Part shown: positions 1-9,434 of the stretch, piece by piece | Position numbering within the stretch: position 1 is the stretch's first letter | Layout: each line of letters begins with the position of its first letter | Source of the DNA: Reichenbachiella agariperforans | Lineage (GTDB): Bacteria; Bacteroidota; Bacteroidia; Cytophagales; Cyclobacteriaceae | Length of the DNA: 59,731 nucleotides | Direction of reading: 5' to 3' | Assembly (NCBI RefSeq): GCF_900142205.1 | Contig: NZ_FRAA01000002.1 | Location: 1-59,731 of the forward strand | Program-made: the position numbers and the translations under genes | Notes under the pieces: model-generated | Seen by the model: the letters and a program-made list of their open reading frames with translations, nothing else | What the model was told of the DNA's origin: nothing | Database searches by the model: none

Positions 1-2607
1 ACCCCTACTAGTACAAATCTCGGTGGACTAGGGCTACTTACCCTCAATCTCGGGCTAGAACTATACCAAAACGAAAACACTATCAAAGGATTCTCTGTTG
101 GATACTCATCCAAAAACCTTTACAAACTATCTTTCCAAAAGGATTGTCGGCTATTCTCTCACGATCAAACACCTACGGACATCTCTTACGAGACGGAGGG
201 CACATACAACATCACCCTATATGCCCAAAATGAAGAGGGTACCGTCAATAGCTCCACTCAATCTATAACTGTATCTTCTTCTACAGCTCCCAACATAGAC
301 TTTACTGTAGACGACTCAAGATGTATCGATAATACAAATACATTCACGGCCATAGATGATGGAGACATTGCCTCCTACTCCTGGGACTTCAACGAGGACG
401 GTGTAGAAGATAGTAATATTGCTAATCCGAGCTACCAGTACCCTGCAGCAGGGAATTATCAAACAAAACTAACGGTTACGAATGGTAGCTGTAGCAATCA
501 AGTCACGGAGACTATCTCAATGTATCCAGTCCCTCCCTCTCCATCTTTTGAAGTTGTAGAAGATTTGCCTTACTGTAGTTTTTCGGAGTTGAATCTTGAC
601 AACACAACGGACGAAAGCAATCATGTGGGAGCAGCCATCAGTTATAGCTGGGACTATGGTGATGGCAGTGCCATGGAGAACTCGGTGGATGGACGGCATA
701 ATTATGCCGTTGCAGATGACTACTCCATCAGCCTAACCATGAGTATCCCTGGATGTGCGACTACAGCCAATCAAACCGTATCAGTAATCGCAGGACCTCA
801 GCCTGATTTTGTCATCGATAATGATTGCTTTGGTGATCAGACGGCTTTCACCAACTTGAGTATAGGTGATGATTTGGTCAATCCCCTATGGAATTTTGGA
901 GATGGCTTGGGCTCTTCCAACCTATCTGACCCGAGCTATGAGTACGGTGCTACGGGTGACTATGATGTAACACTCTCCATGGATAACTCAGCAGGTTGCT
1001 CCAACGACATCACACGCACCATCCGTATCAACGGCCTACCAGAGGTGGCTTTCATGAACACACCCGGGTGTGCAGAAACAGCTATCCAGTTCACCGATGA
1101 CTCAGGATCAGGAGATGCGCTTAATAACCTACAGGCCTGGCACTGGGACTTCAATGGTCTGGGCGAATCAGGAGATCAAAACCCTAACTTTACGTTTGAC
1201 GAAACAGGTAATTATCAAGTATCTCTAACCGTGACCAATACGGGAAATTGCAGCAATGAAGCCACGCAGACCGTCATCGTCAAGCCTGTCCCCACGGTTG
1301 ATTTTGCAATCGATTTGGGCTGTATCGAGACTGCCTCTATGTTTACAGATCAAAGTATATCGATAGACGAAAATGAAATTGCATCATGGTATTGGGTTAT
1401 AGATGAGAATGAATACTTTACGAAAAACGTCACTGAGACCTTTGATAATGCAGGAACCTATACCGCTACGCTAGCGATTACTCCTACGAACCTCTGTGTT
1501 ACCAGTATCTCGAAAGAATTTACCGTTTTTAATCTCCCTACTGTTCAATTCCAAGAATCCAACAACTGTGACAATGCTGCTACAGTGTTTACAGATATCA
1601 GTACGACCGAAGGGCCTGCTATCGTTTCTCGCACGTGGGATTTTGATGGGGAAGCAACAGCCAATGGCTCTCAGGCGTCCTACTTTTTTGGAGAGGCAGA
1701 TAACTATGACGTCAACCTGAGTGTAACCGATGATCTGGGGTGTATCAATACTGCTGGTCGAACGGTAACAGTTCATGAGTCACCTATTTCTGCTTTCGAA
1801 GTGTCTGACGAATTTGGTGGTTCGCCACTTACGGTTGATTTCACCAATGACTCACAAGACGGTAATAGCTTTTTCTGGGATTTTGGGGTTGAAGGTGCTA
1901 GTAGCACAACAGAAAACCCTTCCTATACCTATGAGGAAAACGGAGATTATGTGGCGGAACTTATTACCTACAATGATTTTTGCAGTGACTCCTCTTTTAT
2001 AGAAATCCTAGTGGCCACTCCTGAACTAGATCTACAGCTCAATCGTATCGAAGCTCGTGAGCGCAACGGGCTCATCACGCTTTGGCTCACCGTCTATAAC
2101 AACAGCTCGTTCAACCTTGACGGTTTTGACATCAAGGTAGATCTAGAAAGCCAGAATTCGATTTATGAAGCCTACAATGACCGCCTAAGAAAAGGCGAAC
2201 AAACTGAGTTTCCTCTTAATTTTACGCTTAGTGCCACTGACAACAATATCAATTTTGTCTGCGTGACCCTACAGGATAGGGAAACAGAACTCACAGATGA
2301 AAACCTACCCAACAATCAAGGCTGTATCAATTTCGAACAAGAGATAGTCATTCCACAGCCATTCCCTAACCCTGTACCATCCGGCAACAACGCACTGTAC
2401 GTACAAACCATAGTCCCTAGCAAATCACCAGTAGAAATATCACTTCTGGATGCCACTGGGCATACGCTCTACCATGAAACTTTTGTAGAGATCAACAGTG
2501 GGCTCAATACGTTTGAACTAAACACCGAAAACTACAGACCAGGCATGTACTTTGTTCGAATCATCTATGCTGGTCAAGACTATACCCAGAAAGTCATCAA
2601 GCAATAG
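1..2607 (+). CDS. PKD-repeat secreted protein with T9SS sorting domain (5'-truncated by window)
   Basis: The frame is open from base 1, so the gene begins before the window; 868 residues are visible. Seven PKD-like repeats of about 80-90 residues each carry a WDFG/WDYGDG-type core (codons near 382, 649, 892, 1141, 1390, 1636, 1875), and the tail of an earlier repeat precedes them. Most repeats have one Cys near the start and another near the end (for example CSFSEL and PGCATT), which suggests a disulfide in an extracellular protein. Around 2030-2330 there is a CARDB-like beta-domain. The last ~85 residues begin PFPNPV and contain a GMYFVRI-type strand, typical of a type A T9SS C-terminal sorting domain that is cleaved at the outer membrane. 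Likely a surface adhesin or structural protein; ligand unknown. Confidence 0.9.
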   Translation, partial: TPTSTNLGGLGLLTLNLGLELYQNENTIKGFSVGYSSKNLYKLSFQKDCRLFSHDQTPTDISYETEGTYNITLYAQNEEGTVNSSTQSITVSSSTAPNIDFTVDDSRCIDNTNTFTAIDDGDIASYSWDFNEDGVEDSNIANPSYQYPAAGNYQTKLTVTNGSCSNQVTETISMYPVPPSPSFEVVEDLPYCSFSELNLDNTTDESNHVGAAISYSWDYGDGSAMENSVDGRHNYAVADDYSISLTMSIPGCATTANQTVSVIAGPQPDFVIDNDCFGDQTAFTNLSIGDDLVNPLWNFGDGLGSSNLSDPSYEYGATGDYDVTLSMDNSAGCSNDITRTIRINGLPEVAFMNTPGCAETAIQFTDDSGSGDALNNLQAWHWDFNGLGESGDQNPNFTFDETGNYQVSLTVTNTGNCSNEATQTVIVKPVPTVDFAIDLGCIETASMFTDQSISIDENEIASWYWVIDENEYFTKNVTETFDNAGTYTATLAITPTNLCVTSISKEFTVFNLPTVQFQESNNCDNAATVFTDISTTEGPAIVSRTWDFDGEATANGSQASYFFGEADNYDVNLSVTDDLGCINTAGRTVTVHESPISAFEVSDEFGGSPLTVDFTNDSQDGNSFFWDFGVEGASSTTENPSYTYEENGDYVAELITYNDFCSDSSFIEILVATPELDLQLNRIEARERNGLITLWLTVYNNSSFNLDGFDIKVDLESQNSIYEAYNDRLRKGEQTEFPLNFTLSATDNNINFVCVTLQDRETELTDENLPNNQGCINFEQEIVIPQPFPNPVPSGNNALYVQTIVPSKSPVEISLLDATGHTLYHETFVEINSGLNTFELNTENYRPGMYFVRIIYAGQDYTQKVIKQ

Positions 2608-2677
2608 GCTATTTGTGCTAGCCTTCCTCCTAGATCTTAGACCACAGACCTATCCTGCCTAAGTAGATGTCATTATT

Positions 2678-2725
2678 AAACCTTATAGATTTATCTGAAG
2701 AAACTTAGATAGCCCCATAAGGTTT
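2678..2725. repeat. Inverted repeat downstream of the PKD gene
   Basis: AAACCTTAT at 2678-2686 pairs perfectly with ATAAGGTTT at 2717-2725, and inner ATCT/AGAT pairing shortens the loop. There is no T-tract, so it is a poor intrinsic terminator. It may stabilise the 3' end of the PKD mRNA. The rest of 2608-2864 holds only the promoter of the next gene. Confidence 0.35.
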
Positions 2726-2803
2726 GAAACGGACTCCTAAACAACAATAATATTTCGAACTACCTTATAGTTTACAGAATTTTATGTAACTTATTTTGTT
2801 GAT

Positions 2804-2811
2804 TAGCTTTG
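2804..2811 (+). promoter_or_regulatory. Bacteroidota -7 box for the Lrp/PyrR-like operon
   Basis: TAGCTTTG followed by C fits the Bacteroidota primary sigma -7 consensus TAnnTTTG. A weak -33 (TTTA, 2781-2784) lies 19 bases upstream. The predicted start near 2818 gives a leader of about 47 bases before the ATG at 2865. Confidence 0.5.
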
Positions 2812-2864
2812 CATGAAATTTTATTCCGACAAGACCTAAATCATTATAGACTTAAATCCACAAA

Positions 2865-3347
2865 ATGAAAGCGAATTTCAAAATAGACAAGACAGACAGA
2901 AAAATACTCAAGATTCTACAGACCAACGGGAAGATCACGAATGCTAAATTGTCCGAAGAGGTAGGCTTATCTCCCGCACCTACACTGGAGCGGGTCAAAA
3001 AACTAGAGCAAGCAGGTATCATCAAGAGCTACCATGCCGAGCTCAATGCCGAAATGCTCGGTCTAGGTGTCAATACTTTCGTACAGGTCTCTCTCAAAGG
3101 ACATAACAAACAAAACATCGATTCATTTCTCTCCCGGATCGAAAAAATAGATGAAGTGGTAGAATGTCACCATATCACGGGATCAGGAGATTTCATCCTT
3201 AAAGTCATGGCACGAGACATTGCCTCCTATCAACTGCTGATGCTAGAGCAAGTAAGTGACATAGACGTAGTGGATAGTTTGCAGTCCATGGTAATTTTGT
3301 CTACTTTCAAAAACAACAAAGAAATACCACTACCACAAGTCAACTAA
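2865..3347 (+). CDS. Lrp/AsnC family transcriptional regulator
   Basis: 160 residues, the normal family length. The N-terminal winged helix-turn-helix starts at DRKILKILQTNGK (residue ~11), with recognition helix around SPAPTLERVKKLE. The C-terminal half is the RAM ligand-binding/oligomerisation domain with the typical segment ECHHITGSGDFILKV. Such proteins sense amino acids and act as dimers or octamers. It lies 7 bases upstream of a phosphoribosyltransferase gene and is probably co-transcribed with it. The ligand cannot be deduced. A second, diverged family member lies at 40750. Confidence 0.92.
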   Translation: MKANFKIDKTDRKILKILQTNGKITNAKLSEEVGLSPAPTLERVKKLEQAGIIKSYHAELNAEMLGLGVNTFVQVSLKGHNKQNIDSFLSRIEKIDEVVECHHITGSGDFILKVMARDIASYQLLMLEQVSDIDVVDSLQSMVILSTFKNNKEIPLPQVN

Positions 3348-3354
3348 TACAGAC

Positions 3355-3855
3355 ATGTCTCAGGATTTAATACTCGATGCAGCGCAGATCGACCAGCGTA
3401 TCATCAGAATGGCCTATCAAATATACGAGAACCACATGGACGAAAAACACCTCATACTAGCAGGTGTATCGGAAAACGGAAGAGAATTCGCCCTGTTGCT
3501 AGAGAAGGAACTCAAAAAAATATCTGACCTGACCTACACCGTCGGCAAAGTAGACATCAACAAAAAGTCTCCGCTCTCGGACGAAATCGCCTTGGATTTG
3601 GACGACAAAGAACTGGTCAAAAAATCGGTCATTCTCATCGATGATGTGCTCAACTCTGGCAAGACAGCCGCTTTTGCGCTCAAAGCGCTGCTAAAAGTCA
3701 ACGTCAAACAAATCGACGTAGCAGTCATGGTCAACAGAAGTCACAAGGCCTTTCCTATCTACCCAAAATATACAGGGTATGAACTCGCCACGACTATACA
3801 CGAGCATGTCACAGTCACCTTCAAAGGCAAAGAAAAAGGAGTCTACTTATCATAG
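3355..3855 (+). CDS. PyrR-like phosphoribosyltransferase
   Basis: 166 residues with a type I PRTase fold. The PRPP-binding loop VILIDDVLNSGKTA is at about residues 99-112, and the N-terminal half has the LAGVSENG segment seen in PyrR and related uracil or hypoxanthine PRTases. Bacteroidota carry such short PyrR-like proteins outside pyrimidine operons, and no pyr gene is adjacent here, so uracil salvage is possible but unproven. It is the second gene of an operon with the Lrp regulator. Its TAG stop is part of the terminator stem. Confidence 0.8.
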   Translation: MSQDLILDAAQIDQRIIRMAYQIYENHMDEKHLILAGVSENGREFALLLEKELKKISDLTYTVGKVDINKKSPLSDEIALDLDDKELVKKSVILIDDVLNSGKTAAFALKALLKVNVKQIDVAVMVNRSHKAFPIYPKYTGYELATTIHEHVTVTFKGKEKGVYLS

Positions 3856-3865
3856 ACTCCTTTTT
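3833..3865 (+). terminator. Intrinsic terminator overlapping the stop codon
   Basis: AAAAAGGAGTCTA (3833-3845) pairs perfectly with TAGACTCCTTTTT (3853-3865) around a 7-base loop, and a T-rich tail follows. The stop codon at 3853-3855 is inside the hairpin, so a terminating ribosome would cover the stem. Confidence 0.85.
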
Positions 3866-3997
3866 CTTTGTACTAAAGACCTAACACATTTAAACTAGAC
3901 GCCTCATTATCAACCCTCATTCGCTGAAACGACGAAGAAGCTATCACGATTAGACACTAGACTAATAGATGCTAGAGCCTAGACAGACACCTGTTTC

Positions 3998-4020
3998 ATG
4001 GTCTGTGGCACACAGACCAT
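3998..4020. repeat. Perfect 10-bp hairpin in intergenic region
   Basis: ATGGTCTGTG and CACAGACCAT flank the 3-base loop GCA. It lies between convergent genes (3856-4095), with a second weak 6-bp repeat ACTCAC/GTGAGT at about 4036-4069. It may help terminate the minus-strand M16 peptidase transcript, but it lacks a clear T-run. No gene is seen in 3866-4095. Confidence 0.4.
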
Positions 4021-4095
4021 ATTTCGATCTGCACTTTACTCACCCGTCATTCGATGAAGCGCGGAGTGAGTTATTTTACATCGAGTACCCTATAC

Positions 4096-6918
4096 TTACT
4101 CCAGTGTATCAGGATACAACACTACCTTGATATACGCATCTGTATCCACATACTTCTTCGCTACCTTTTGGATATCCTTTGCGGACAAATCCTCTATGCG
4201 GTCTTCCAACTCCGTAATTTTCGTCAGGTCAAAACCATTTTTGTCATAACTCAATATCACGCCCAACCAAAAACTATTTTCTTTCCAATTAAGCTCTAAG
4301 TCACGTCGCTGTGCTTCTTTTATCTTATTGAGATTCTCATCACTGACACCATTTTCTTGAATATTCTTAACCACACCTATGGCAGCATGAACTAGTGTAT
4401 CTACGTTCTGTGGTCCGCAGGGAAACTGAATCTGCATCGAATAGTGATCGTAAGGCGAACGACTACCGCTACCACTGGCGCCTACTCCATATACTCCACT
4501 CTTTTCTTCTCTCAGGATTTCAATGAGCTGAATATCCAGTACCTCTCCGAGTGATCGCATATAGTAACTATCCGCTCGTTTGTACTTTTTCTCACTCTGA
4601 AAACTCATCACAACGGTACTCTGCTCCTCCGTCCCTTTGTACACTTTCTCATCTACTAGGCCTGATGGTGGACGAATACCTCTATCTACCCAGTGCTGCG
4701 AATCTGTAGATTGCTCACCACCACCGAGATATTGCTCGATCAGTGGAATCAGCGTCTCTTCATCGAGATTTCCCACAAAGCAATACGTAAAATCCCCCGG
4801 CTGGCTCAACTGTGACTGAAAGAAAGCAATGGCCTCATTCATATCTACCTGATCGAGATCCTCCATGCTAGGAATCCCTCCCCCACGAAAATGATTCTGA
4901 CTCATTATCCTCGCTTGTTTGTCTTGAAAATAGTAACTCGGGTTGGACAAAACATTCTCCAAAATAGCCTTATTGCGCTGAATTAAGGACTGAAAAGCCT
5001 CTTCATCCTTCCGTACTTGGTTAAAGTACATATAAGTCAGCTGTAGCATGGTCTCTACATCTTTGGGCGAAGCATTGCCTTGAATACCCGATGACAGTTC
5101 GCTGATGTAGGGCGATACGCCAATAGACACCCCCGCCAGTGCCTTCTGCAACTGTGTATAGGAATAATCCCCTATACCGCTCAATGAGACCACATTACTA
5201 GCAAAACTCGCAGACCAAAACAAGCTGTCTGGGGCAACGGATATTCCTCCACTACGGTACCCAGAAAACAAAATTTGATCATTCTGAAATTCTGTAGACT
5301 TGAGATAGACTTTAGCACCATTGGACAGAACGATCACTTTGGTATCAATCTCATCGATCGTCGATGTACTGACTACTTTACCCCCTTTTGGCAATTCTTT
5401 GAGCAGATCTGTATCTATGATCTCCTCTTCGTTAGCTTCAACGTCCTTCTGTTCATAACTAGCAATCCATGACAGCACCTCCGATGCGGTTGGTAGTGTG
5501 AGTCCATCTAATTCTGGGGCAGTCATATAGACTACTCTATTTTCGGGCTTGATCCACTGCCCGATGATGGCATTCACCTCGTCGATCGTTATCCCGTCTA
5601 GATTCTCTTGGATATAATTATACTCGAACGTAATCCCTGGCACAGGCTCCTTTTCCAAAAAGTGACGAATCAGTTCATCCGCCAATGCACTCGACTGGGA
5701 CTTATCTCTTTCTAAATAGGCCTGTTCGTAGGCTTGCAGTAGATTCAATTTAGCTGTTTTCAACTCCGACGGATTAAATCCATGCAACTCCACTCTTCTA
5801 ATCTCCTCTAGCAGTTGTGACACCCCTTCTTCAATCGCGCCTGGTTTCGCTACCGCATAGCCAGAAAATGCCGTAGTTTCTCTCGACACTGGAGATCCAA
5901 TATAAGTCCCCGCATAGAGATAGGGAGGGTTGGCCTGCTGTAGTAGATCACTGAGTCGCTGGTTCATCATCCCTAAAAACAAGCTTTGAATTTGACTCAT
6001 CCGGTACTGTGCTTCAGTCGTGACATCCTCTGATTTGGACTTGTACATGATGTTAAACACGATATTGGTAGCTTCGGGATCAGAAGTAATCGCCACCAGA
6101 GGCTCATCATTTTCTGGGAGGTCATAGTTGGTTCTTACTCTTTCTGATTTCGGATTGGCCAATCCTCCAAAATGTGTTTTGATTCTCTCCTCCATCTGGT
6201 CTACATCAATATCGCCCACCGCTACCACTGCCATCAGATCAGGTCGATACCAATCCTCGTAGAACCGCACGATAGCGTCTCGCTCAAAGCTCTCCAAAAT
6301 CTCTTTCTTCCCTATGGGTAAACGCTCCGCATACTTTGAATCCTTAAAAATCACAGGCAAATACTCCTGTAACATGCGTGTCTGAGCGCCCTGTCCAAGG
6401 CGCCACTCTTCGATCACCACGCCACGTTCCTTATCGATTTCATCCTTATCAAAACTCAACCCGCCAGCCCAGTCTTCGAGTATCGTCAGTCCCTGCTCCA
6501 AAACCTCCTCGTCATCCGACGGAATAGGCAGAATATACACGGTCTCATCAAATGAAGTGTAGGCATTGAGGTGTGCACCGAACTTCACACCTACAGACTG
6601 TAGGTAGCTCACCAGCTCATTCTTGTCGAAATGTGCGGAACCATTGAAAGCCATATGCTCAGTAAAATGTGCCAGCCCCTGCTGATCATCATCCTCTAGC
6701 ACTGATCCTGCATTGACTACCAACCTTAGTTCTACTCGGTCTTCAGGTTTACTATTTTTCTTGATGAAATACTTTAGACCATTGTCCAGCTCTCCTGTAC
6801 GGATATCCGCCTCAAAGGGCAGCAGCTTTTCGCCTTCCTCCTGCGCCCATATAGGGACATTGAACAACAGAGACAACAACAATAAACTCACGTACTTAGG
6901 CCATGTAGTTCTTTTCAT
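4096..6918 (-). CDS. M16 family zinc metallopeptidase (pitrilysin-like), exported
   Basis: 940 residues, a full-length two-half M16 protein. A signal peptide (hydrophobic LLLLSLLFNVPIWA, residues 11-25) points to export. The inverted zinc motif HFTEH is at residues 84-88, and the third ligand Glu164 lies 76 residues further on in DKERG, so the N-terminal half is catalytically complete. Two M16_C domains and an inactive second M16 half follow. Such periplasmic enzymes degrade peptides or small proteins. The next gene upstream, DUF6134, is 37 bases away and probably co-transcribed. Confidence 0.93.
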   Translation of the reverse strand: MKRTTWPKYVSLLLLSLLFNVPIWAQEEGEKLLPFEADIRTGELDNGLKYFIKKNSKPEDRVELRLVVNAGSVLEDDDQQGLAHFTEHMAFNGSAHFDKNELVSYLQSVGVKFGAHLNAYTSFDETVYILPIPSDDEEVLEQGLTILEDWAGGLSFDKDEIDKERGVVIEEWRLGQGAQTRMLQEYLPVIFKDSKYAERLPIGKKEILESFERDAIVRFYEDWYRPDLMAVVAVGDIDVDQMEERIKTHFGGLANPKSERVRTNYDLPENDEPLVAITSDPEATNIVFNIMYKSKSEDVTTEAQYRMSQIQSLFLGMMNQRLSDLLQQANPPYLYAGTYIGSPVSRETTAFSGYAVAKPGAIEEGVSQLLEEIRRVELHGFNPSELKTAKLNLLQAYEQAYLERDKSQSSALADELIRHFLEKEPVPGITFEYNYIQENLDGITIDEVNAIIGQWIKPENRVVYMTAPELDGLTLPTASEVLSWIASYEQKDVEANEEEIIDTDLLKELPKGGKVVSTSTIDEIDTKVIVLSNGAKVYLKSTEFQNDQILFSGYRSGGISVAPDSLFWSASFASNVVSLSGIGDYSYTQLQKALAGVSIGVSPYISELSSGIQGNASPKDVETMLQLTYMYFNQVRKDEEAFQSLIQRNKAILENVLSNPSYYFQDKQARIMSQNHFRGGGIPSMEDLDQVDMNEAIAFFQSQLSQPGDFTYCFVGNLDEETLIPLIEQYLGGGEQSTDSQHWVDRGIRPPSGLVDEKVYKGTEEQSTVVMSFQSEKKYKRADSYYMRSLGEVLDIQLIEILREEKSGVYGVGASGSGSRSPYDHYSMQIQFPCGPQNVDTLVHAAIGVVKNIQENGVSDENLNKIKEAQRRDLELNWKENSFWLGVILSYDKNGFDLTKITELEDRIEDLSAKDIQKVAKKYVDTDAYIKVVLYPDTLE

Positions 6919-6955
6919 AATAGATATAAGGATAAGGGTTCTAAACTTTAAAATA

Positions 6956-7558
6956 TCAGTCCGACTTCAAGCGGATATAAAAGGTCGCATAGGATCGACT
7001 CACCTTGACCTCTGAACATACGCCACGCGTGTAGGTATAGGTGTTTCGCCCGTCCTCAGAGTCCAACTGATACTGATGGTTTCCTAAGCGCTCGATGATC
7101 AGGTCATCCCCGAACACCTGAGAAAAGACCTTTGTCTGGGCTACTGGTTCCGTAAAATATATCTCCGGAATAGAAAAACGGATTTCTGCGGCAGGATAAG
7201 TTACGTAATCACTCCCTCGCTCTATGTGGTAGTTATTCGCTCTTCGTTCTACTTTGGATTCCTTTTGTACAGCACCATTCAGAGTGCTGATGGCGTGTCC
7301 ACTTTTTAACACTCCTCCTTCATAGGTCTCTGTGAGGTTATAATCTACTCTCAGCTTGACCAACATTCGAAAATTCGTCACGCTAGAGATCGAATAAACC
7401 ATTTGTTTACCAGATATTTCTTTCTTGGCCACCATTTCACCTATCACATCGCCACCTTTGACAATTTCATAGTGGAGCACCTGCCCTCTGACAGTCAGAC
7501 TCGTGGCTACTAATACAACAAATAACAAAAAAAGGGATACTGTGGGATTAAATTTCAA
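6956..7558 (-). CDS. DUF6134 family exported protein
   Basis: 200 residues. A signal peptide (LFLLFVVLVATSLTVRGQ, residues ~9-26) precedes a beta-rich domain beginning LHYEIVKGGDVIGEM that resembles Bacteroidota DUF6134. The only start that retains the signal peptide is TTG at 7558; there is no usable ATG upstream in frame. The function is unknown; the fold recalls secreted proteins of DUF3108-like type. It sits upstream of the M16 peptidase on the same strand. Confidence 0.7.
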   Translation of the reverse strand: MKFNPTVSLFLLFVVLVATSLTVRGQVLHYEIVKGGDVIGEMVAKKEISGKQMVYSISSVTNFRMLVKLRVDYNLTETYEGGVLKSGHAISTLNGAVQKESKVERRANNYHIERGSDYVTYPAAEIRFSIPEIYFTEPVAQTKVFSQVFGDDLIIERLGNHQYQLDSEDGRNTYTYTRGVCSEVKVSRSYATFYIRLKSD

Positions 7559-7734
7559 TAGCTATTCTTTTGATCCATAAGCCGTCGGCTCGTGATAATT
7601 TTACCTTGAAGATAAAACAATTTGTAAGAGTATCGAAGTGCAAAAATGAATACATTTTATTTCTACCACTAGATTTATCCATGATCTGTCTCATGATCAA
7701 TATCTCTCCCTAGGATGAGAAGACCAAATAGCTC

Positions 7735-7742
7735 TATCTTTG
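7735..7742 (+). promoter_or_regulatory. Candidate -7 box abutting the rlmN start codon
   Basis: TATCTTTG(C) matches the Bacteroidota -7 box only 4 bases before the ATG at 7747. If used, the transcript would begin at or next to the start codon and be essentially leaderless. No clear -33 TTTG is seen. Confidence 0.45.
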
Positions 7743-7746
7743 CCCT

Positions 7747-8793
7747 ATGAATAACAGTGCGGGATTAAAAGACCTACGTAAAGTACCTCAGGAAAACATC
7801 AGCGTGTTCCTAAAAGAGATTGGCGAAAAACCATTCAGAGCCAAGCAGATCAAAGAATGGATATGGAAAAAATCCGTCAAATCCATTGACGATATGACCA
7901 ACATCTCCTTAGCTACCCGCACTAAGCTCAAGGAGCATTTTGTAATCAACCCAGTCACAGTAGATAAAGAACAAAAAAGCAATGACGGTACGATCAAGTC
8001 TGCCATGAAACTCTTTGATGATCATGTAGTAGAGAGTGTATTGATCCCAGCGGATAACCGCATGACCGCATGTGTCTCATCACAAGTAGGTTGCTCACTG
8101 AGTTGCAAATTCTGTGCGACAGGATACATGGACAGAGCCCGAAACCTCGACGCATCAGAGATCTACGACCAAGTAGTGGCGGTCAACAACCAGTCCATGG
8201 AGAACTACAACATTCCGCTATCTAACATTGTCTACATGGGCATGGGCGAACCGCTCCTCAACTACGCCAATGTACTAGAGTCGATCAAACACATCACTTC
8301 TCCCGAAGGGTTAAACATGAGCCCCAAAAGAATCACGGTATCTACTGCCGGCATCTCTAAGATGATCAAAAAACTAGCCGACGACCAAGTCAAATTCAAT
8401 CTAGCACTCTCTCTACATGCCGCCAATGATGAGAAACGCAACAAGATCATGCCGATCAACGAGTCCAACAATCTGGATGTGCTCCGAGAGTCTCTCAACT
8501 ACTTCTACCAAAAGACTGGTAATAAAATCACCTTTGAGTACATCCTATTCTACGATTTCAATGATTCAGAGCAGGATGCTCAGGAGCTATATGAGTTCTG
8601 GAAGCGTGTCCCCGCCCGCATCAACATCATCGAATACAATCCTATCTCAGAAGCCAGTTATAAAAACGCTGACGAGAACACCCTAGACACCTTCATCAAA
8701 TATCTAGAGACTCGTGGCGTCAATGTGCATGTGAGAAGAAGCCGTGGCAAAGACATAGATGCCGCCTGTGGTCAGCTAGCGAATAAAAATTGA
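7747..8793 (+). CDS. rlmN: 23S rRNA (adenine(2503)-C(2))-methyltransferase RlmN
   Basis: 348 residues, the family length. The radical-SAM motif CSLSCKFC supplies Cys116, Cys120 and Cys123 for the 4Fe-4S cluster. MGMGEPL (SAM-binding GGE-like motif) follows, and the methyl-carrying Cys near the C terminus lies in AACGQ (Cys341). It methylates A2503 of 23S rRNA, and tRNA in many bacteria. It is a single gene between a divergent DUF6134 gene and a convergent IMPACT-family gene. Confidence 0.97.
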   Translation: MNNSAGLKDLRKVPQENISVFLKEIGEKPFRAKQIKEWIWKKSVKSIDDMTNISLATRTKLKEHFVINPVTVDKEQKSNDGTIKSAMKLFDDHVVESVLIPADNRMTACVSSQVGCSLSCKFCATGYMDRARNLDASEIYDQVVAVNNQSMENYNIPLSNIVYMGMGEPLLNYANVLESIKHITSPEGLNMSPKRITVSTAGISKMIKKLADDQVKFNLALSLHAANDEKRNKIMPINESNNLDVLRESLNYFYQKTGNKITFEYILFYDFNDSEQDAQELYEFWKRVPARINIIEYNPISEASYKNADENTLDTFIKYLETRGVNVHVRRSRGKDIDAACGQLANKN

Positions 8794-8831
8794 GTTAGAA
8801 AGCGTAAAGTTGAAAGTATAAAGCTGCAACT

Positions 8832-9434
8832 TCATACGCCTACATATGGTTTTAAATCAAGCAGAGCCATTTTATCCTTGTAGGCTGAGAAGAGCTCCGG
8901 TTCTATCCTGCCTTTGAGCAAACAACTCTCTGTAAAATCTTGACCTTTGATTTCTACGCCAAACTCATTGGTGATACGCATCACATCTTGTGTCTTGTCA
9001 TAAGGGTACACCATTCTAAAATCTGTTTTGATCTCTACGGTCAAAATCTTCGCTTTGGACAGAGCATCCTCAGCAGCTGTTTTATAGGCATGAATCAACC
9101 CACTCACGCCGAGTTTCGTCCCGCCAAAATAACGCACCACAACCACCAGCGTATTGACGAGATCAAAGGAACGAATTTGTCCTAAAATGGGATCGCCTGC
9201 AGAATGGTTCGGTTCTCCGTCATCATTGGCTCTCACATGTTGCTGATTGCCCTCATTGATGATATGTGCAAAGCAGTGGTGACGTGCATCATAGTATTGC
9301 TTCTTCAGCGCTTCGACGAGAGGCTTTACCTCTTCTACCTGCTCTACCGCATAGGCATACGCCAAAAATTTGCTTCCCTTCTCTTTATAAAACCCTTCGG
9401 TAGGAGACTGTATGATACGGTAGGTTTCGGCCAT
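8832..9434 (-). CDS. YigZ/IMPACT family protein
   Basis: 200 residues. The N-terminal UPF0029 domain shows the family signatures KGSKFLAYA, DARHHCFAH, DDGEPNHSAGDPIL and VVVVRYFGGTKLGVSGL, followed by the short C-terminal ferredoxin-like domain. Its role in bacteria is not settled; the eukaryotic relative IMPACT modulates GCN2 translation control. The ATG shares one base with the stop of the upstream TPR gene (TAATG), a sign of translational coupling. Confidence 0.92.
   Translation of the reverse strand: MAETYRIIQSPTEGFYKEKGSKFLAYAYAVEQVEEVKPLVEALKKQYYDARHHCFAHIINEGNQQHVRANDDGEPNHSAGDPILGQIRSFDLVNTLVVVVRYFGGTKLGVSGLIHAYKTAAEDALSKAKILTVEIKTDFRMVYPYDKTQDVMRITNEFGVEIKGQDFTESCLLKGRIEPELFSAYKDKMALLDLKPYVGV

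Noticed and set aside
4054-4299. 81-codon plus-strand ORF at the M16 3' end
   Set aside because: It is antisense to M16 peptidase codons, Cys/Ile-rich and without a plausible promoter.
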